Assembly: GCA_041392845.1 (NCBI GenBank)
Contig: JAWKLG010000028.1
Location: 1 to 64,000, forward strand
Direction of reading: 5' to 3'
From: JAGQWW01 sp041392845
Lineage (GTDB): Bacteria; Bacteroidota; Bacteroidia; Chitinophagales; Saprospiraceae
DNA length: 64,000 nt
The translations under genes were made by a program, and so were the position numbers. The stretch's first letter is position 1. Every line of letters starts with the position of its first letter. Of this stretch, positions 36,587-47,010 are shown in pieces. Under the pieces are notes generated by a model. That model saw only the letters and a program-made list of their open reading frames with translations, was not told the DNA's origin and made no database searches.

Positions 36587-38527
36587 CTATTTCCTCCCGT
36601 TTTGAATTTGATTCACCGCTTGTTTTGCCTGTTCATTACCGGGTTCTTTTTTTAAAATTCTTTCTAAGAGTTGGAGAGCAGCATTGGAATCACCCTGGAA
36701 ATTTTTCACGGCTGCTTTATTCATTAATGCCTGTGTGTAATCAGGATCAAGCGCCAAAGCTTGATCATATAATTGCTCACTTTCCAGCCAGTTTTTTTGA
36801 AGCACTTTTATAAATCCAAGGTTACAAAGTGCCAGCGGCTTTTTAGGATTCTCTTTTAGAATGAAGTTCCAAACCTTTTCACTCTTCGCAAGGTCCTGAT
36901 TGGCCAGATAGGCAGTACCGAGCTTTTCCTGGAAATCCAATTCATAAGGCATAATTGCAACAGCTCTTTCGTAAAACTTTATTGCATTTGAGATGTCACC
37001 CAAAGCATAGGCGGTCTGACCAAATCGATAGGCCGTCCATTCGTCCGGCTGATAATTTTTAGGAAGATTTTCATAAACCTGTCGTATGCTGTCTTTTTCA
37101 TTTTTATTAAAATAATAATGAACCAATGGCTCCAGATAGTCCTTTAAGTCCAGGTTTTTACACCTGTTTAAATAAAAACGAGCTGAATCCAGCATAATCG
37201 GAGCACTGGCGTATTTATCATAAAATGCCATGTATGCACGAGCCATTTCTACATTGCTTGCTTTGTTTTTCGTAAGAATTTGCAGGCCATAAAATTCCTT
37301 TTTTGGATTCAATGGCTCTGGCTGAAGTACTGCTGGCCGCTTTTGAATATTGTGATCGGTTATGGATATGTGTGGAATGTCCACACTTCCGGCCTTGGGC
37401 ATATGACAAGAAACGCAGTCATTGCCATTTTTCATCCGGTTTGCTTCATTTTCGCTACAAATATTTCCTGCGGAAGAACTATGACAGTTTTGACATTTTT
37501 GATTGAAATATCCTTCCGGCAAAGTCCTCACGCTTTGATGCGGATGGTGGCAGGAAAGACAGGTCATCTCAGAATTTTTGAAACATGGACTTTGCTTGAG
37601 CCGGTCTGCCTGAGAAGCCATGATGAACTTGCGATCACTTCCAGTCGACCTGGGAAGAAAAGTATTCATCACACTAGACAATTGCATACCTGGTCTGAAA
37701 TCGAAGAAACTTTTGCCTGGCTGTAGAATGGTAGTACCCTGAAGGTGACAGCGCATGCAAAGATCCATCTGAAGGTCGCGTGACAAACGCTTTGGATTTA
37801 CAATGGTGTAGTCGGCTGTGGTGGCAGTGTCTACAATGTTTCCAGCCAGTTTTTCCTTCGCATGTAAAGAACCTGGACCATGGCATCTTTCACACTGGAT
37901 GCCAAGCGGCATATCAAGCACCTTGTTGTTGGAGCCTTCTTCAAATCGGGGAAAATGATTGTGACAGGTCAGGCATTCTTTATCCAGGCTGCGGCTGAAT
38001 CTTTCGTTTTTGACATCTCGAAATCCCGGTGCCAAATCCCAGACTTTCTCCTGGGTGTAATAAGTGATGGGAGCCTGATAAATGTATCCGTTTATATCGA
38101 TGATGTGCGAATTGGTATGGTGTCCTGATCCTACTATGTAATCCACCTGCTCTGTCCTTTTGTGGACGGTATCTTTTCCATCCAGTCTAAATTCATCTAT
38201 ATAAAAAACAGAGTCTTTGAAATAGGGGAAATAGTAGAAATCGTTTTTGTCGTCATACACCAAGGCATGCTCGTTGAAGACCGCTGCAGATTTTTCACGA
38301 TTGGCTTTTCCGAAGGATTGTCCCATCCCGGTTTGTGAAAATGTCGTATGTACATTTGAATGGCAGGAAATACAAACCTGTTGTCCGACATAATGAACGG
38401 AGTCAGCCAGATTTAAAAAAGGACTTTGGCTCAGATTTTCTTCAACAGGTTTGGTTTTGGTGCAATACACCATCAAAAGCAGGACAAAAATGCCCAGAAT
38501 GATATGCCATTTAAAAGGTTTTCTCAT
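36587..38527 (-). CDS. Seven-haem c-type cytochrome with C-terminal TPR repeats
   Basis: Starting at 38527 (MRKPFKWHIILGIFVLLLMVYC) it is 646 residues with a membrane anchor or lipoprotein signal. Seven CxxCH haem sites follow: CISCH, CLTCH, CERCH, CMRCH, CLSCH, CQNCH and CVSCH, resembling cytochrome c554-type multihaem proteins. The C-terminal 200 residues are tetratricopeptide repeats (AYRFGQTAYALGDISNAIKFYERA, NLGFIKVLQKNWLESEQLYDQAL). It probably moves electrons in the periplasm and binds partner proteins through the TPR part. It is divergent from the TIGR04282 gene with less than 50 bases between starts. Confidence 0.88.
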   Translation of the reverse strand: MRKPFKWHIILGIFVLLLMVYCTKTKPVEENLSQSPFLNLADSVHYVGQQVCISCHSNVHTTFSQTGMGQSFGKANREKSAAVFNEHALVYDDKNDFYYFPYFKDSVFYIDEFRLDGKDTVHKRTEQVDYIVGSGHHTNSHIIDINGYIYQAPITYYTQEKVWDLAPGFRDVKNERFSRSLDKECLTCHNHFPRFEEGSNNKVLDMPLGIQCERCHGPGSLHAKEKLAGNIVDTATTADYTIVNPKRLSRDLQMDLCMRCHLQGTTILQPGKSFFDFRPGMQLSSVMNTFLPRSTGSDRKFIMASQADRLKQSPCFKNSEMTCLSCHHPHQSVRTLPEGYFNQKCQNCHSSSAGNICSENEANRMKNGNDCVSCHMPKAGSVDIPHISITDHNIQKRPAVLQPEPLNPKKEFYGLQILTKNKASNVEMARAYMAFYDKYASAPIMLDSARFYLNRCKNLDLKDYLEPLVHYYFNKNEKDSIRQVYENLPKNYQPDEWTAYRFGQTAYALGDISNAIKFYERAVAIMPYELDFQEKLGTAYLANQDLAKSEKVWNFILKENPKKPLALCNLGFIKVLQKNWLESEQLYDQALALDPDYTQALMNKAAVKNFQGDSNAALQLLERILKKEPGNEQAKQAVNQIQNGRK

Positions 38528-38572
38528 TTTTGGCTTTAGCGGGCTCAAATTTTAAAAATACGGATGTAAAAT

Positions 38573-39178
38573 ATGGAAAGAGGATTACTCATTTTTATAA
38601 AAAATCCACAGTTGGGAAAGGCCAAGACAAGGTTGGCCACATCCATTGGCAAAGAAAAGGCTTTAGAGGTTTATAAAGAACTGTTGAATCATACGAGAAA
38701 GGTAGTAAAAGAAGTTGATGCAAGAAGGATGGTTTTTTATAGTTCTTTTATAAACAAAGAAGATCAATGGACCTCAGATTTATTTGAAAAGCACCTTCAA
38801 ACAGGTCTTGATTTAGGAGATCGTATGAAAAACGGATTTGAAGAGGGATTCAAAAAAGCAGCTCCTTTGATTATCATCGGAAGCGATTGTGCCCAATTGA
38901 GCCCTGAAATCATCGAGAAGGCCTTTGAAAAATTAAAGGATTATGATTTTGTAATAGGACCCGCAGAAGATGGCGGATATTACTTGCTTGGCATGAACTC
39001 ATTCCAACCTTTTGTTTTTGAACAAATCAACTGGAGTACCGAAAAAGTCGCCGAACAAACCCGCCAACGAATCCTAAGTCTCGGTATGACCGTCGCAGAA
39101 GTCGACACCCTTTCTGATGTCGATGAATTGGAGGATTTGGAGAAGGTGGAATGGCTAAAATCGGCCATTGGCCGTTAG
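38573..39178 (+). CDS. TIGR04282-family glycosyltransferase
   Basis: 201 residues of the TIGR04282/DUF2064 family, nucleotide-sugar-transferase-like proteins, some linked to arsenosugar synthesis. Motifs: IFIKNPQLGKAKTRLA at the N-terminus, IIGSDCAQLSPEII in the middle and GPAEDGGYYLLGM. The C-terminus is unusual: the last four residues, AIGR, and the TAG stop are encoded by GCCATTGGCCGTTAG, part of the TTGGC-word array that fills the gap to rsgA. The original stop codon may have been lost or displaced. Confidence 0.88.
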   Translation: MERGLLIFIKNPQLGKAKTRLATSIGKEKALEVYKELLNHTRKVVKEVDARRMVFYSSFINKEDQWTSDLFEKHLQTGLDLGDRMKNGFEEGFKKAAPLIIIGSDCAQLSPEIIEKAFEKLKDYDFVIGPAEDGGYYLLGMNSFQPFVFEQINWSTEKVAEQTRQRILSLGMTVAEVDTLSDVDELEDLEKVEWLKSAIGR

Positions 39179-39324
39179 CTATTGGCCATTGGCTATTGTA
39201 GGGGTTGGCTGCGCCAACCCTGGAACGATTCAATGATTGAAAATATTCGGTAAATCTCTTTAATCGCCGATTCACAAAAAGCCAACAGCCAATGGCCAAC
39301 GGCCAACAGCCAACAGCCAATCAC
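39163..39324. repeat. Word array filling the gap between two convergent genes
   Basis: TTGGC words (forward) at 39163-39200; the palindromic element TTGGCTGCGCCAACC within about 39203-39232; unrelated sequence to about 39280; then TTGGC words inverted (GCCAACAGCC) to 39320. The array overlaps the end of the TIGR04282 gene and abuts the TGA stop of rsgA at 39321. The two flanks are therefore arranged as an inverted pair. Confidence 0.88.
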
Positions 39325-40271
39325 ATCGATTTATGTCTTTCCCAATAATTTTGACCTTCGACTTCTTCGAGGAGGGTGATGTAATTCAAATAGCGGAGTT
39401 CGCTGACTTCTTCGGCTTCGAGGGCGGCTTTTACGGCACAGCCGGGTTCACTTCTGTGGAGGCAGGAGCCACCAAATTTGCAATCTTCTGAACGTTGGAA
39501 AAACTCGCGGAAGTTGTGGGCAACGTCCATGGGTTCGAAGTGGTTGAATGAAAGTGTTTTGATGCCGGGAGTGTCGATGATGTTTCCGCCAAAAGGCAGT
39601 TGAAACATTTCGGCAAAGGTGGTGGTATGTTGTCCCTTTCCTGAGTAGCCGGATAGTTCGTGGGTGCGGAGAGACAAATCTGGTGCGATATTGTTGATGA
39701 GTGTAGATTTTCCTACGCCAGATTGTCCTGAAACCAGAGTGGTTTTATCTTTTAAAAAGTCTTTCAATTCGTCCAGTCCTTGTCCTGAAGTAGAGGATAC
39801 CAGCCAGGTTTTGTATCCGATAGGATCGTAAATGCTATCAAGGTATTTGTAAACAGCCAGGTCTCCTTCTTCATAAAGGTCGGCCTTGTTGAATACAATG
39901 CTGGTGGGAATGTTGTAGGGTTCCGTCATCAATAAAAATCGGTCGATGAAGCCTTGTTTAAGGTTGGGTTCACGTATGGTCATGATGACTATTGCATGAT
40001 CAACATTGCTGGCAAGAAGATGTAAGTCGTGTTTTTTACGCGGGGATTGTCGAATGACATAATTTTCTCTGGGAAGAATCTCCTTGATGATTCCGGATTC
40101 TCCTCCAGACTCCTCCTCAAACATTACCTCATCTCCCACGGCCACCGGATTGGTAGTTTTCAATCCTTCAATTCTGAACTTACCTATAATGCGGCAAGGC
40201 AAGATGCTTTTGTCTTCTCGTCTTACATCGTACCAGCTACCGGTTGATTTCGTCACTAATCCTTTTTCCAA
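39321..40271 (-). CDS. rsgA: Ribosome small subunit-dependent GTPase A
   Basis: Circularly permuted GTPase that helps 30S subunit maturation. 316 residues: N-terminal OB fold (VTKSTGSWYDVRREDKSILPCRIIGKFR), then G4 FNKADLY, G1 SGQSGVGKSTLIN, G3 DTPGIKT, and the C-terminal zinc site with CKFGGSCLHRSEPGCAVKAA. All catalytic motifs are in place. The stop codon TGA is followed on the minus strand directly by TTGGCTGTTGGC words. Confidence 0.96.
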   Translation of the reverse strand: MEKGLVTKSTGSWYDVRREDKSILPCRIIGKFRIEGLKTTNPVAVGDEVMFEEESGGESGIIKEILPRENYVIRQSPRKKHDLHLLASNVDHAIVIMTIREPNLKQGFIDRFLLMTEPYNIPTSIVFNKADLYEEGDLAVYKYLDSIYDPIGYKTWLVSSTSGQGLDELKDFLKDKTTLVSGQSGVGKSTLINNIAPDLSLRTHELSGYSGKGQHTTTFAEMFQLPFGGNIIDTPGIKTLSFNHFEPMDVAHNFREFFQRSEDCKFGGSCLHRSEPGCAVKAALEAEEVSELRYLNYITLLEEVEGQNYWERHKSM

Positions 40272-40284
40272 AATATCTTTTTTA

Positions 40285-40292
40285 CAAAAATA
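40285..40292 (-). promoter_or_regulatory. Possible -7 element of rsgA
   Basis: TATTTTTG on the minus strand (TAnnTTTG), 14 bases before the ATG; a near-leaderless transcript would result. Confidence 0.4.
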
Positions 40293-40599
40293 GTTAAATC
40301 TGATTGGCAGGTAAATAACAAAGGTGAGATGTCTAAGGTTCCCTGTTGGGTTTTTATTTTTTAGACCATTATAATTGGAATTAAATTTTTTATTTAAATA
40401 TTAATTCAAAATAAAAGGTGGCATTATGGTGATGAAGTAAAATATAAAACAGTATTTTATTGTATTTACTTCCTTGTTTTTCTTAACTTCAAGCTGGATT
40501 TAATAATTCTGCCTTTTTTAAAGATAAATTTCTTCTTAGAGTTTAAGAAGTGGCTTAGAGAGCGATTGTACACCTGTAGTTTCAAGTAGATTGCAGGTG

Positions 40600-41735
40600 T
40601 ATTTTTTTTGGCTGTTAGCCGTTGGCTATTGGCCATTGGCATTTGTAGGGGTTGGCTGCGCCAACCTGGAACGACGAGATGATTAATACTGTCCAGTAAA
40701 TTCATTTAAACGGGTGATTTTCAATATGCCAAAAGGCAGAATTTTCCCCTTCACCTCCGTTGCCTTCGACAGCCTCAGCCACCCGGTGGGCTGGATCCTT
40801 GACACTAGAAACTGGATGCTGGAAATGGAAAAAATCGAAATGCAAATTCGTCACTCGTAATTCGTCACTCGTCACTTGGCAGGGGGAATCTTACTGGTCT
40901 GAAGACCTTCATGTACCTTGGTATTGGCTATTGGCCCTAGCCATGTCAATCTTGTAGCCAAGTAATACATATAAATATGACGACCTGGTAGGGTGAATAT
41001 TAATTACCACGAACGGATACCGGACAAAAACAATTACAGCATTGCACATTCATCAGGTATCCAGTGGAATATCCGATCATGCAAATGTTAATCTTATCGG
41101 AAAACAACTTTGAATTTTGGCTAAAACCAAAAAGGAAATTTTTGCAATTAAAGATCTACTCTGCTGGAGGGCTGGCGCGGCCCGCCGCTACAATATGCCA
41201 ACAGCAAATGGCTAATAGCCAACGGCCAATGGCCAGATCGCCACGAGCAGGAAGTACACTTGAACGATGGAATCATTGTCCGGGAGCCTTCGACAGGCTC
41301 AGACACCCGGTATGGTTGCTTCCAATTGGTAACCTTATCGCCAAAACTTCATCCTGCTTCCTGCTTAGGAGATTCCGGCTCAAGGCCGGAATGACGCTTA
41401 CCTTTGGGGTCGATTTTCTTTTCACTCCTCGTTTTGCTACGGAGATTAGACCCTTTGGGTCTTGAAGCTCTTTAGGACCCGAAGGGTCCAATCTCCGTAG
41501 CCCGGAAACCCATTTGACCCACGACCCGTAGGGTCGAATATTTTTTACCAAGGCAGGTGTCTAATGAAAAGCAAATGATGGATTTCGTAATCATCAAGTA
41601 TTAAGTAGATTATCTGAACTGTTTCAAGATGGCTGCAAGCTTTAACATCCAAATCAAAAATCAAACACCAAAAATCAAAAATCTCTTCCCTTCAACTATT
41701 CAACCCTTCAATCCTTCAACTATTCCAATAAGCCA
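40600..41735. repeat. Dense intergenic repeat cluster between rsgA and a helical-protein gene
   Basis: At least nine repeat types in 1.1 kb: TTGGC words (about 40608-40645, 40921-40942, 41197-41235); TTGGCTGCGCCAACC palindrome (about 40646-40677; degenerate at 41169-41191); TCGACAGGCTCAG element (about 40760-40784 and 41284-41310); CACTCGTAATTCGTCACTCG words (40843-40878); CTGGATGCTGG words (about 40800-40826); CCGGCTCAAGGCCGG-AATGACG (about 41374-41397); a 64-base foldback (41437-41500); CAAAAATCAAAAATC words (about 41649-41684); and TTCAACCCTTCAATCC words (41690-41735) that run into the next gene. The short ORFs here are repeat artefacts. 40272-40599 has no recognisable feature except the rsgA promoter. 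Confidence 0.85.
41437..41500. repeat. Foldback element with GACCC/GGGTC inner hairpins
   Basis: Outer arms CTACGGAGATT (41437-41447) and AATCTCCGTAG (41490-41500) are perfectly complementary. Two inner ACCC-(3)-GGGT hairpins lie between them, and another ACCCGTAGGGT follows at about 41522-41535. It may be a small non-autonomous mobile element or REP-like sequence. Confidence 0.65.
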
Positions 41736-43112
41736 GTCTCTTTCCGCCAGTCTTTGGGTGGATTTTATTTTTTCAAGTAGCTTTTCTTTTTTTGAGGTTT
41801 CTCCGGGTTTGAGGTGGAGGAATTTTTCGAGGAAGGAAAGCAGGTTTTGATACATTTCTCTATGGTAGCCGAGGTCTTTTTTTCTTTGGAGGAAGACTTT
41901 GAAGCTCGCAATAAGGGAGTAAAGGGCTTCTGTTTCTCCTTTTTCAAAATAAATTTTCAAAAGAATTCGGCGGGAGTCGATATTGTATAAGGTGTCTTTT
42001 AGGATGACCTTGCTGAGGATTTCCTGAGCCTGGTCGAATTGTTCGGTCCGCAGGTAGTAATTGGCGAGATTGTACTGATAAGCATTCTCGCGATGTTGTG
42101 CTGGCAGAAATTTATGGTTGTTTTCTATAAAGTCTTTTACCCAGTCAAATTGCTGCAAGCCAAGGCCGATGTTGACGATATTGTTGAAGGTGAAAATTGG
42201 GAGTTCGTTTTGAATGTAAAGGACTTTATTGTCAAGGCCAAGTTTGTATAAATCAAATGCTTCTTTTAAAAAATGTTTTTCACCGGAATTGAGCCTTTTG
42301 ATGCAAATGTTGATCAATAAAATCAGGATATCCCGAAGTTCTTCCGAATTGGTAATAGCAGTATTGCCCTGAAGCATATCCTTTAATGCACGAAAATGAG
42401 ATTCATTGGCAGGTTCAGCTAGTGCCAGGTAACTTTTATAATGGACTAGGACTGAAATCGGGAGTCTTTTTTCATTCTGTTCAACATAGCTAATTGCTTC
42501 TTTTAAAAAAGGGATGTCATATTCTTTTTTAGAAACAGCTTGGTGGCTAAGTGCAATCGACGCAGAAAGAAATAATTCCGCCAGGTAAAAATTGGTCAAC
42601 TCCTGTGGGATGTTTTCGATGTTGAAGTCTGCGAATCTGCGATTTTGATGAGTAAATTGGTATTGTTCTGTTTCAATTTGAAATTGATGCAGGTGTTTGA
42701 AGCTGCTTTTTGCCGAGCTTTTAAGTTGTTGCTTTTCCGTTTTTTTTAATTCTTTTAAAAAGATTTTTTCCAGTCCTCTTTTTCTTAATTGTTTGAGCGT
42801 TTTCAGGTTGGTTTCGACCGCTTGCTCCTGAAATTCCAATATTGAGAAATATTGGAGAATTTGTTCCTGGAGAAACGACATCAAATAGCGTAGCTTTTTG
42901 TCATCAAATTTTTCAAAAGGATAGACGACATCAAACAAGGCTGTTTTTTTTAAATTCGGATTGCTTTTGGCTAATTCTTCCGTTAAAAATTCAAAAGCAA
43001 TCCATACATCCTCTCTTTGATTAAAGAATGGAGACTGAATAAATTTTTTCAAATTTCTGATATCCTGTTTGTCCAGGCTTTGAAGGGTTAAAATCAGATC
43101 ACTATTTTTCAA
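41700..43112 (-). CDS. Helical protein of unknown function
   Basis: 470 residues without signal peptide or transmembrane segment. Almost entirely predicted helical, with repeated pairs such as YNLANYYLRTEQFDQAQEIL and ILLKIYFEKGETEALYSL, which look like TPR-type helices. The N-terminus (LDKQDIRNLKKFIQSPFFNQREDVWIAFEFL) is a recurring start in proteins of this group, but no function is known to me. The last residues, IVEGLKG plus TGA, are encoded by TTGAAGGGTTGAATAG-type words that continue beyond the stop, so the C-terminus appears to be made of repeat sequence. Confidence 0.75.
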   Translation of the reverse strand: MKNSDLILTLQSLDKQDIRNLKKFIQSPFFNQREDVWIAFEFLTEELAKSNPNLKKTALFDVVYPFEKFDDKKLRYLMSFLQEQILQYFSILEFQEQAVETNLKTLKQLRKRGLEKIFLKELKKTEKQQLKSSAKSSFKHLHQFQIETEQYQFTHQNRRFADFNIENIPQELTNFYLAELFLSASIALSHQAVSKKEYDIPFLKEAISYVEQNEKRLPISVLVHYKSYLALAEPANESHFRALKDMLQGNTAITNSEELRDILILLINICIKRLNSGEKHFLKEAFDLYKLGLDNKVLYIQNELPIFTFNNIVNIGLGLQQFDWVKDFIENNHKFLPAQHRENAYQYNLANYYLRTEQFDQAQEILSKVILKDTLYNIDSRRILLKIYFEKGETEALYSLIASFKVFLQRKKDLGYHREMYQNLLSFLEKFLHLKPGETSKKEKLLEKIKSTQRLAERDWLIGIVEGLKG

Positions 43113-43304
43113 TGGGATTTATGTTTTAATTGACAGTTTTGTCTATTTGTATTTTTATAATAAGCTGAATATCAATAATATAATAAAATCAAAGTAAAGT
43201 GTATTAGTAAGTTTTGATTGGCAAATTAGCTTTTTTGTATTGGAAAAACCATGAATTAGTTCTGATTTTTGAGCTATTGAAAATGATTGAGTTAATCTAT
43301 GTGT

Positions 43305-46300
43305 ATGAAAAAGGCATTTTTAGCATTGTTGATATGTTTGGGCACACTTGCAACTTATGTTTGCTCAACCACCATGCGGGCAAGCATCTGATGAACCACC
43401 GGGATGTGTATTGTGTGGGCCAATATATATAGGTTCTACAGGGCCTTATACTGCTGGAGCTCCGGGCCTACCTTTCCTTGTGGTAGTATAGAAAGGAATT
43501 TTGGTTTTCTGTTATTGCAGGCTTAGCACCCATAGAGTGCAACAGTTTTGGCCTCAAATTGCCAGAATGGACAGGGTGTTCAACTTTTGATTTACGATCA
43601 AAATTTAAATCCTGTTTCCAGTTGTTTTTCGAGTGGAGGTAACAATACTCCTGGCCTTGTGCAGGCTGATAGCCTTGTTCCAGGAGAAATCTACCAGATA
43701 ATGGTAGATGGATTTGCAGGGGATATTTGTGATGTGACAATTACCATTATAGGAGGAGTAAGCACCGATCCACCAGATCCGCCAGGCGCCATTAATGCGG
43801 ATACTCCAATTTCTCCACTCTGCCCAGGAGCTGTAGTTTGCTATGAAATTGATACAGTTAATAATGCCACCGATTACCACTGGGAAATCCCTGGCAATGC
43901 TGTGATTGTTAGTGGAGATAGTACAACAAGAATTTGCTTGGAATTTACAAGTGCTGGAGGTGGAGTCATTTCAGTTACTCCATCAAATGCTTGTTATCCT
44001 GACTCCTTCCATTTCTCCGATTATCGTAGCGCCCATTCCACCAACCATAAAACCTCCTTATTTCTTTTGCCAAAATGATTTTCCTGTTACAATTGATGGT
44101 TTTGTATTTAATCAGCCAGGATCATATAATCAAACCCTTACAAGTGCCCTGGGCTGTGACAGCACTGTTCAATATTTAATTTTACCCAAGCCTCAGACCC
44201 CCGGCTTTTTAGATACCATGCTTTGTCCTGGCGTATGTTTGATGATTCAGGATTCTATTATTTGTAGTAGAGGTTCTTCACAATTGGTTCTTCCGGGTAT
44301 AGCAGCAAATGGTTGTGATAGTATCATTAATGTAAACATAACCGATAGAACCGATTCCTGCCAATATGTTTTTGGCAGAATCGTAGACGATTACAATGGA
44401 AACTGTATTCAGGAAAATGGTGAACCCACCGTTCAGCAGGGAAGTTTATTTTTAATTGCATCTGATACCACCATTATTCCGATCGACTCCAACGGGAATT
44501 TTTATCTCGGTGGTTTAGGGCATGGTACCTACACCTTACATTACGATGCCGGCATACAGGGTTTTCAACCTTGTGATAATGACATCAACTTTACCCTGGA
44601 TGCGAATTCCCAATTCTTTGAAAAGGATTTTTACCTAACGGGTCCAGAAAGATGCTACGATCTTTCTGTTTTCCTTGGAATCAATTATCTGCAAAGGTGT
44701 ACTACCAACAGGTATTTTGTAAGCTATTGTAACAATGGAAACGCCACAGCGGGTGGTGCATACATAGACGTGGAGCTCGATCCATTTATGACTTATGTAG
44801 GTTCCAGCAGACCCTATGAATTTATCGATGGTCAGGTAATCCGCTTTGATTTGGGAAATGTAGGCCCTGATATTTGTGGCGGGTTTACCATCGATGTTGA
44901 TTTGAACTGCGAGTTTACGCTTGATGGGATGACCCATTGCTCTGAAGCTATCATTTATCCAAATCTTCCTTGTGTGCCTTCACCTGCCTGGTCGGGTGCC
45001 AGCCTCGATATTTTCGGAAAATGTGAAGGGGATAGTGTAAAATTTGTAGTCCAAAACGTAGGAGAACAGGTCTCTCGACCCAATATCAACTACCTAATCA
45101 TTGAAGATCAGGTTGTTTTAAAAGACACTGTTTTTGCCAGAACTACCAGTGGCCTCCAACCTGGAGAAAGAAGAGAAATTGCCTTTTTTGCCAATGGTAG
45201 TACCTATCGTATGGAATTAGAACAAGAACCTTTTCATCCTGGTAAACGAGAACCATTGGTGACCTATGTGGAAGGTTGTAAATCTGGAGGTGGTACCAAT
45301 TTCTCAATCGGATATGTCGGATCTTATGGAGTTGGTTCTGATGATAAAACCCACGATGTAGAATGTAAAGTAACAGGTGACTTTCAATATGTAATCGATA
45401 AAAATTGTGTTCCGGCAGGATATGGACCAGATCATTTGATCGCACCGAATGTCCAACTTGAATACAAAATTCATTTTCAGAATACTCAAAATGATTCTGT
45501 AAACAGGGTGGTGATTCGTGATACGCTTTCTGATTTATTTGATTTTGCTTCTTTTACGCCGGGCGCATCCAGCCATGCTTACACTGTAAATTGGGTAGCC
45601 AGCAATGTGGTTGAATTTGTCTTTGACCCTATTCAACTCCCTCCTGCAGCAACCAGTTTGATGAACTCCAGAGGTTTTGTCAATTTTAGAATAGACCAAT
45701 TGGAAAACAACAAACAAGGTTCCACTATTTTAAATACAGCTTATGTCTCATTGGAGGAAGGACCCTATGAGATGACCAATATCTATTTTCATAATGTAGT
45801 TACCCAGGAAATTACCGGCTCAAAATCTGTAAATCTGTGTGATGGTAATCTGTACAATGGTTTGGTGTTGACAACCGATACCTTTTTGATAGATACTTTC
45901 CGATATTATTTATATGATAGTATTGAAGTTACGGAAGTGACCATAATTCCACTTGATTTTACTCAGATTCAAGATGGTATTTGTGAAGGTAGTAGTCTGG
46001 AATTTGGCGGAATAAATATTTCAGAGGCCGGGACTTATTTTGACACACTTCAAAATAGGAATGGATGTGATAGCATAGTAGAATTAGAATTGATGCTTTT
46101 GCAAGGAAGTTCAGAAATGGTACACACGGAAATTTGCAATGGTGATAACTATTCATGGGAAGGAATGAGTTTGGATGCTGCCGGAACTTATTCAGTTACT
46201 TATCCAAATAAGAATGGTTGCGATAGTACCCTTACTTTGATTCTGGACTTGATTTTGGAATCAGTTGAAAATATTGATACTGCAATCTGCAGAGGAGATT

Positions 46301-46995
46301 CTATTGAAATTGCAGGAGATTTTTACAGTCGGGAAGGTGATTTTACCATAGAACTTCAAACTGTGAATGGATGTGATAGCCTGATAAATCTTCATATAGA
46401 AAGATTGTCCAACTACCGGGAGACCATAGTAACCGGAATCTGTGAAGGAGACTTTTATGTATTTGAACAAGATACGCTCACTGAGGCCGGTTCCTATGAA
46501 TATACTTATCCCTACCAAAATGGCTGTGATAGTATCCTGGAACTGATGTTGACTGTGCATCCGATTTATGAAAGTCAGGTCGATACCATCCTTAAGAAGT
46601 ACGAGAACTTTTTAGGTTTAGAAGTATTGAATGATACTGCATTTACAAGGATTTATGAAAGTGTTTCTGGATGTGATAGTACGATTCACTATAACATTGT
46701 AGTAGACTTTTCGTCTGTCATCCAGCCAGCTTCTCCAGGTGAAGAAATTAAAATCATTCCCAATCCAAACGATGGATTATTTATAGTTGAACTTGAATTA
46801 AAAACACCTGATTATGTCGAATTTAAAATTCTGGACTGGAACGGAAAAGAAGTAGGGTACAAGAAAGTGAAGGATAAACTACAAGCAGGTAAAAATACCA
46901 TTAAATTCAATGAGCCGGACTTGGTTCCGGGAGCCTATTTAATGGTTATCAAGGATAAACAAGGCGTCAGAGTGAGGCAGTTTTTGAAATATTAA
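43305..46995 (+). CDS. GCDS-repeat surface protein with T9SS type A sorting domain (5' part frameshifted)
   Basis: The ATG at 43305 opens a signal peptide (MKKAFLALLICLGTLAT). The following segments, FAQPPCGQASDEPPGCVLCGPIYIGSTGPYTAGAPG, PTFPCGSIERN, FWFSVIAG, SATVLASNCQNGQGVQLLIYDQ and, past about 44005, ISPIIVAPIPPTIKPPYFFCQND, lie in changing frames, so about five indels break the first 700 bases. From 43906 the frame is open to the end (1029 residues). It has a DUF11-like middle, seven GCDS-type repeat ends, and the sorting domain IIPNPNDGLFIVELEL ... PGAYLMVIKDKQGVRVRQFLKY. Likely a secreted adhesin-like protein. Confidence 0.8.
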
Positions 46996-47010
46996 AACTG
47001 TTTTAGAAAA

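Noticed and set aside
39027..39320. Open frame on the minus strand between TIGR04282 and rsgA
   Set aside because: Composed of TTGGC words and the antisense of the TIGR04282 gene; no independent coding signal.
40760..41850. Several short frames in the 40.7-41.8 kb gap as genes
   Set aside because: All consist of repeat-derived phrases (for example SLSKAPG, VIPALSRNL, STIQPFNPST), which appear as spurious proteins in many genomes.
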